A stretch of DNA of 54,716 nt from an uncultured Ignavibacteria bacterium (GTDB taxonomy: Bacteria; Bacteroidota; Ignavibacteria; Kapaibacteriales; UBA2268). The notes under the pieces are model-generated. The model worked only from the letters and a program-made list of their open reading frames with translations, searched no databases and was not told where the DNA came from. Positions 51,432-54,716 of this stretch are shown piece after piece. The position numbers were made by a program, and so were the translations under genes. The stretch spans positions 1-54,716 of the forward strand of contig CAIOZA010000119.1 in NCBI GenBank assembly GCA_903862655.1, given 5' to 3'. Numbering within the stretch: the first letter of the stretch is position 1; each line of letters opens with the position of its first letter.

Positions 51432-51503
51432 TAGCGCATACGGGAATCGAACCCGTGTTACCGACGTGAGAGGCCAGCGTCCTAACCGCTAGACGAATGC
51501 GCC
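51432..51503 (-). tRNA. tRNA-Glu (anticodon CTC)
   Basis: The minus strand folds into a full cloverleaf. The acceptor is GGCGCAT with ATGCGCT, whose first pair is G-U, as in other Bacteroidota tRNA-Glu genes. The T arm is ACGGG-TTCGATT-CCCGT. The anticodon arm is CTGGC-CTCTCAC-GTCGG with anticodon CTC, reading GAG. CCA is not encoded. The gene stands alone between purD and an envelope-protein gene. Confidence 0.93.
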
Positions 51504-51551
51504 ATGTTCCGTTGCAAAAATAAGAAATTTTTCCCTTTAAAAAAATTTTGC

Positions 51552-51559
51552 TAAATTTG
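51552..51559 (+). promoter_or_regulatory. TAnnTTTG promoter box
   Basis: TAAATTTG lies 63 bases before the start of the next gene and fits the Bacteroidota -7 element. It is placed just upstream of the divergent tRNA-Glu. Confidence 0.4.
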
Positions 51560-51622
51560 TTTCTCGAATTCTCCGTATTGTTCTTGATAAAATTTTATCA
51601 ATTAACCTAGAGTGCCTTGAAT

Positions 51623-52717
51623 ATGAAACAATTACTTTATATAGGACTTTGGATATTCTTTCAGTTTTCTGTCTCGTCTCAGGCAGAAGACAAAATCACT
51701 CTGAGCAGAGAGTTCAATCTCTTTACTTCGAAGAATCTTGAGGGATATCTAAAACCCTTGTTCACTTCCATTGGAGAGAGTATTAATTCAAATGTCTTTA
51801 CCACTGGTAATTACAAAGATGACTGGTCAATCGGAATTGATATCTCTGTTAGTGGAATGTTCATTCCTAACGGACAGACAACCTACGATGCAGAAAGACC
51901 GGATGCATTTGGTGATACAACTATTGTCAAGACAGCTGAATTAAGAAATGGTAAAATTTATCGAAATGTTGTCGGCAACAATTCGCAACCTACAATTTTT
52001 GGCGGGCAGTCTAATGGAATCTATGCTGCTCCTCAAAACCATAGGTATCCTGATACATCCTATAAATCAGTTGCTTATGTTGAAGGAAACGACATCAGTT
52101 TTATGTCTGGAATTCCAACAATTCAATTTATTTTTGGGTTTCCAACCAGAACACAAATTCGTTTCAGAATCATTGCTGTGCCGATGGGGGATAATTCAGT
52201 TACATATTGGGGCTTAACCGCCTCACAAAATGTCGACAGGTTCTTCAATTTGTTTAAACCTGAAGAAAAAATGGGTCTCTCAGCTCATTTTGCTTATTCT
52301 GCAATTAATGGTGGCCCCAGTATCAGTCTGAGTACTTGGAATTTTGGAGTTCATTTCAGTAAATCATGGAATAACAGCCTGTCTCTTTATGCCGGATTTC
52401 AGTTTGAAGGGTTGAAAGGAAAATTTGAAGCCGTCAGAGATACAATGAATATGGATAACTACGTTGATAATCCATTCAAAGAAATTCGTGATGGTGCTCC
52501 GCTTACAGTTAACTTGGCCTCATTCACAGCCTTCAGAATATTAGGAGGTGTCTCTTATAAAATTGGCCCAATGGAAATCCATGGCGATGCGGCCTGGGCA
52601 AGCCAACCAATCCTTACATTCGGAATTACATTCACTTTCGGTCATTTCGGCAGAAGCAAGGATGATGAATGGGATGAGCAATGGGAAAAGGATAGATTGA
52701 GATTAAAAGAAAATTGA
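51623..52717 (+). CDS. Putative outer-membrane protein (DUF6588-like)
   Basis: The ATG at 51623 opens on a signal peptide (MKQLLYIGLWIFFQFSVSSQ), and the mature part resembles a Bacteroidota family of unknown function seen as DUF6588. The region after the signal (NLEGYLKPLFTSIGESINSN, then WSIGIDISVSGMFIP) is the typical start. Later parts are alternating strands that look like a barrel (LSLYAGFQFEGLKGKF, ILTFGITFTFG). The last 20 residues are an acidic-basic tail. At 364 residues it is likely an outer-membrane protein. It is followed after 24 bases by a lipoprotein gene on the same strand. The family name is from memory and moderately sure. Confidence 0.75.
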   Translation: MKQLLYIGLWIFFQFSVSSQAEDKITLSREFNLFTSKNLEGYLKPLFTSIGESINSNVFTTGNYKDDWSIGIDISVSGMFIPNGQTTYDAERPDAFGDTTIVKTAELRNGKIYRNVVGNNSQPTIFGGQSNGIYAAPQNHRYPDTSYKSVAYVEGNDISFMSGIPTIQFIFGFPTRTQIRFRIIAVPMGDNSVTYWGLTASQNVDRFFNLFKPEEKMGLSAHFAYSAINGGPSISLSTWNFGVHFSKSWNNSLSLYAGFQFEGLKGKFEAVRDTMNMDNYVDNPFKEIRDGAPLTVNLASFTAFRILGGVSYKIGPMEIHGDAAWASQPILTFGITFTFGHFGRSKDDEWDEQWEKDRLRLKEN

Positions 52718-52741
52718 TTTAATAATTAACTAGAGCTCAAA

Positions 52742-53395
52742 ATGAAAAAGTCCATTATATATATTTTATTAATAGCCACAATGCTTTTTGTTGATGGATG
52801 TTACACCAGTACTGTTGATTCACTGTCATCGTTCAGGTTTCAACTGCCATTAATTTTTTATTCAAATTATAAAAATAAATCAGTTCCTGATACAGCTATA
52901 GATTTTGTGAATTTATCAAAATATGAAGAATATAATAAAAATAAAGATAAAATCGGAAAAGCTGAAATTTTGTCCTTCAATTATTGGATAGACTCATTGG
53001 TGATAGATAACAATAAACCATTCGACCCAAAAGTTGATGATGTTGAATTCGAGTTTGTAAGCTTTGCACTTCATTTTGCCAAGTTAAAAGCTAATCCACC
53101 TAATCCTGCAGACATTAACAGTGTGATCAATTGGGAAGATGATCCATTAACACCTGATTACATCCTCGGTCAGTTCTCCAATGTCAGTGTAAAGGAATAT
53201 TATAGAAACCCTGATCATATCCTAGATGTAAATGATGAAATTGCTCAGGTTTTGTCTTCTGCTGTTAAATATAAGCCACAATTTTTTATCAAATCGCTTT
53301 ACAGCAAATCTAAAGGCCAGATAACTCCTCGTAGAGTTTTTCCATTAGTTAATGCACGATTTGATATGATAATCCGGTTCCAAGTGGATCTTTAG
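52742..53395 (+). CDS. Lipoprotein of unknown function
   Basis: The 217-residue protein has a type II signal peptide with lipobox VDGC (the lipidated Cys at about residue 20), so it is anchored to a membrane leaflet facing the periplasm or the cell surface. The mature part is acidic with several Tyr/Asn-rich strands. I do not recognise the family. It follows the outer-membrane-protein gene closely and probably shares its transcript; it ends at a clear terminator. It may help that protein, but only position suggests this. Confidence 0.78.
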   Translation: MKKSIIYILLIATMLFVDGCYTSTVDSLSSFRFQLPLIFYSNYKNKSVPDTAIDFVNLSKYEEYNKNKDKIGKAEILSFNYWIDSLVIDNNKPFDPKVDDVEFEFVSFALHFAKLKANPPNPADINSVINWEDDPLTPDYILGQFSNVSVKEYYRNPDHILDVNDEIAQVLSSAVKYKPQFFIKSLYSKSKGQITPRRVFPLVNARFDMIIRFQVDL

Positions 53396-53422
53396 TGAAA
53401 AAAATTAAAAGAAAAATATCCA

Positions 53423-53458
53423 AAAGCAGTCTAACACTAATTAGACTGCTTTATTTTT
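53423..53458 (+). terminator. Intrinsic terminator after the lipoprotein gene
   Basis: A perfect 11-bp stem (AAAGCAGTCTA at 53423-53433 with TAGACTGCTTT at 53442-53452) is followed by ATTTTT. Confidence 0.85.
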
Positions 53459-53615
53459 GGAAATATGTAATGATTTATACCCAAAAAACATCCTTTTATC
53501 AATCCGAAATAATTATAGAATCCAGAGTTTTTTCGAATTTGAGATTTCTTGATATAATTTGTAGAACAAAAAATGTCAGTTTTGTAACAATCAGTTTATT
53601 ACTTGGAACTTCAAA

Positions 53616-54557
53616 ATGATAAATTTAAAAAAAATTCCTATTGTTCTATTCATTTCAGCTGTTGCTTTTTCATTTACTAATGCCCAACTTTTAGCACCGT
53701 CTGATTCAACCAACCTGCTAAGAATAAAGGATACAGTCTGTATTAAATATAAATTTGATAAAGGGGACACTCTGATTTATAATGTAACATCTTTCGATAG
53801 TGTCGTAATAAATTTTGATAAACCTCTTCTAAAAAACCGCCAGGAAAGACTAATGGTTGTTTGCGAAGATATTAATAAATACGGAAGTTTTCAGCTATCA
53901 CTAACTTTAATATCTTATAAATCAAAAGAAAGCTACAAAGAAGATAAAAATCTTGAAGTCTTTGACTCGCCTTGGCTTAACCGTAAAATAAGAATTACAA
54001 TAGATAGTGTAGGGCAGAGAATGGCGCAACTGTCTGATGATACAAATACTTATGCGCTTTCTCCCGGTGGAGCCTTTCAGCCTTACTTATTCTTTCCTTT
54101 TGTAAGATCATGCAAAGCAATTAATGAAACTTGGGTTGTAAATTCAGGTGAAGATCTTGTTGAAAATGGAGTACCAATACCTAAGATCAAACAGTTCTCA
54201 TTGTTTAGAATTAATCCCCGAATTGATACTCTGAATGAACATTGTGCTAATATCGAATTCGTAAAATCTGCTCAGGGTAGTGTTTTGGGAACAACAGCCG
54301 GAATCAACCTAAATGTAACTAGTGTAATCAATGGTTTCGGAAATATGTACCTAAGCTTGGATAAGTATATTCCTATTTATTTCTATGCAACTGTTGAACA
54401 GAAATTGAGTATTTACATCCCTAACGAAGAGCCAAAACCAGGTTGGCATTATATTGCAAGCACTTTCATACTCGAAAAATATTCAAAAGCTAAAATAGTG
54501 CCAATGAAAGAAAATAGGAAAAAAGCCAAAACCTGGAATATAAAAAAGAGGAAATAA
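53616..54557 (+). CDS. Exported protein of unknown function
   Basis: I do not recognise this 313-residue protein. It has a signal peptide (about 1-23, ending SFTNAQ) and a mature part with many strands, such as YKFDKGDTLIYNVTSFDSV and NVTSVINGFGNMYLSLD. The pattern resembles periplasmic beta-rich domains that cap outer-membrane systems. Two cysteines (VVCED, VRSCKA) lie apart. The C-terminus is strongly basic (KKAKTWNIKKRK). It follows the terminator of the lipoprotein gene, so it is a separate unit; the gap between them holds no gene. Confidence 0.72.
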   Translation: MINLKKIPIVLFISAVAFSFTNAQLLAPSDSTNLLRIKDTVCIKYKFDKGDTLIYNVTSFDSVVINFDKPLLKNRQERLMVVCEDINKYGSFQLSLTLISYKSKESYKEDKNLEVFDSPWLNRKIRITIDSVGQRMAQLSDDTNTYALSPGGAFQPYLFFPFVRSCKAINETWVVNSGEDLVENGVPIPKIKQFSLFRINPRIDTLNEHCANIEFVKSAQGSVLGTTAGINLNVTSVINGFGNMYLSLDKYIPIYFYATVEQKLSIYIPNEEPKPGWHYIASTFILEKYSKAKIVPMKENRKKAKTWNIKKRK

Positions 54558-54716
54558 AATTAAATTAGCAATAATTATTACCCGTAAAATTATCTTCATA
54601 TACTAATCAAATACCTGGGTGTAACCAATGTGTTGTGCCAAGAAAAAATATTTGTAACCCAGATGTTGCCTTATTTATTATATTAAATATTAAAAAATTC
54701 ATATATTTGTAACATG
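54558..54716. other. Gene-free end with repeated TTGTAAC words
   Basis: TGTAACCAATGTGTTGTGCC (54620-54639) and TGTAACCCAGATGTTGCC (54653-54670) are an imperfect direct repeat, and TTGTAAC occurs again at 54707-54713. TATATTTG at 54702-54709 fits a -7 promoter box, and the window ends on ATG. A gene may begin right at or after the edge. Confidence 0.35.

Noticed and set aside
53395-53619. 74-codon open frame after the lipoprotein gene
   Set aside because: It starts at a GTG overlapping the previous stop and contains the perfect terminator hairpin at 53423-53452, so it is not expected to be transcribed as a gene.

Overview
The window is a stretch of AT-rich bacterial chromosome from the wider Bacteroidota / Chlorobiota / Ignavibacteriota group. 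My best guess is an Ignavibacteria- or Kapabacteria-like lineage. The evidence is: several proteins with C-terminal type IX secretion (T9SS) sorting domains, a PorV-like outer-membrane protein and a PorE-like OmpA protein; a ribosomal protein S16 with a long Ala-rich tail; a tRNA-Glu whose first acceptor pair is G-U; and TAnnTTTG boxes, the Bacteroidota-type -7 promoter element, in front of several genes. A flhF-flhG-fliA cluster indicates flagella, which many T9SS gliders lack, and this favours the Ignavibacteria side.

Layout. 1-2.1 kb: the edge of a secreted beta-propeller gene, a phage small-terminase-like orphan and repeat-rich DNA. 2.1-7.6 kb: glycogen phosphorylase, tsaC and the general PTS proteins HPr and enzyme I with no sugar permease. 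7.6-11 kb: gatE-gatD, the archaeal-type Glu-tRNA(Gln) amidotransferase, unusual in a bacterium. 11-14 kb: ffh-rpsP and two small unknown genes. 14.4-17.1 kb: a four-gene 2-oxoacid:ferredoxin oxidoreductase operon. 17.2-23.1 kb: a 1205-residue T9SS propeller protein, an RsbW-like ATPase and envelope proteins. 23.2-28.7 kb: LolD-like ATPase, fmt, dut, a SRPBCC/GyrI-like protein, a PAP2 phosphatase and pfkA. 28.7-29.6 kb: a gene-free block holding a second copy of the repeat that flanks the terminase-like gene. 29.6-36.7 kb: a PorV-like protein, a T9SS cargo protein, then a flagellar regulation operon (flhF, flhG, unknown membrane protein, fliA) followed by a TPR membrane protein. 37-42 kb: lysine 6-aminotransferase, a PorE-like protein, recA-recX. 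42.1-45.4 kb: a large T9SS adhesin-like protein and a decayed T9SS tail. 45.6-50.1 kb: a tight five-gene operon (carrier protein, SDR, AMP-ligase, AAC(3)-type acyltransferase, NodB-like deacetylase). 50-54.7 kb: purD, tRNA-Glu and three envelope proteins.

How genes work together. GatD and GatE together would make Gln-tRNA(Gln). The ferredoxin oxidoreductase links 2-oxoacids to reduced ferredoxin. The T9SS-tagged proteins would be exported through machinery related to the PorV- and PorE-like proteins seen here. The 45.6-50.1 kb operon reads as a carrier-protein-based route that activates a small acid, adjusts it by reduction or oxidation, and transfers it to an amino group, probably on a sugar. 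That last point is inference and is the best candidate here for an undescribed system. Several starts are placed at ATG or TTG codons with a better Shine-Dalgarno (SD) sequence than the longest open frame would give; each case is explained in its entry.
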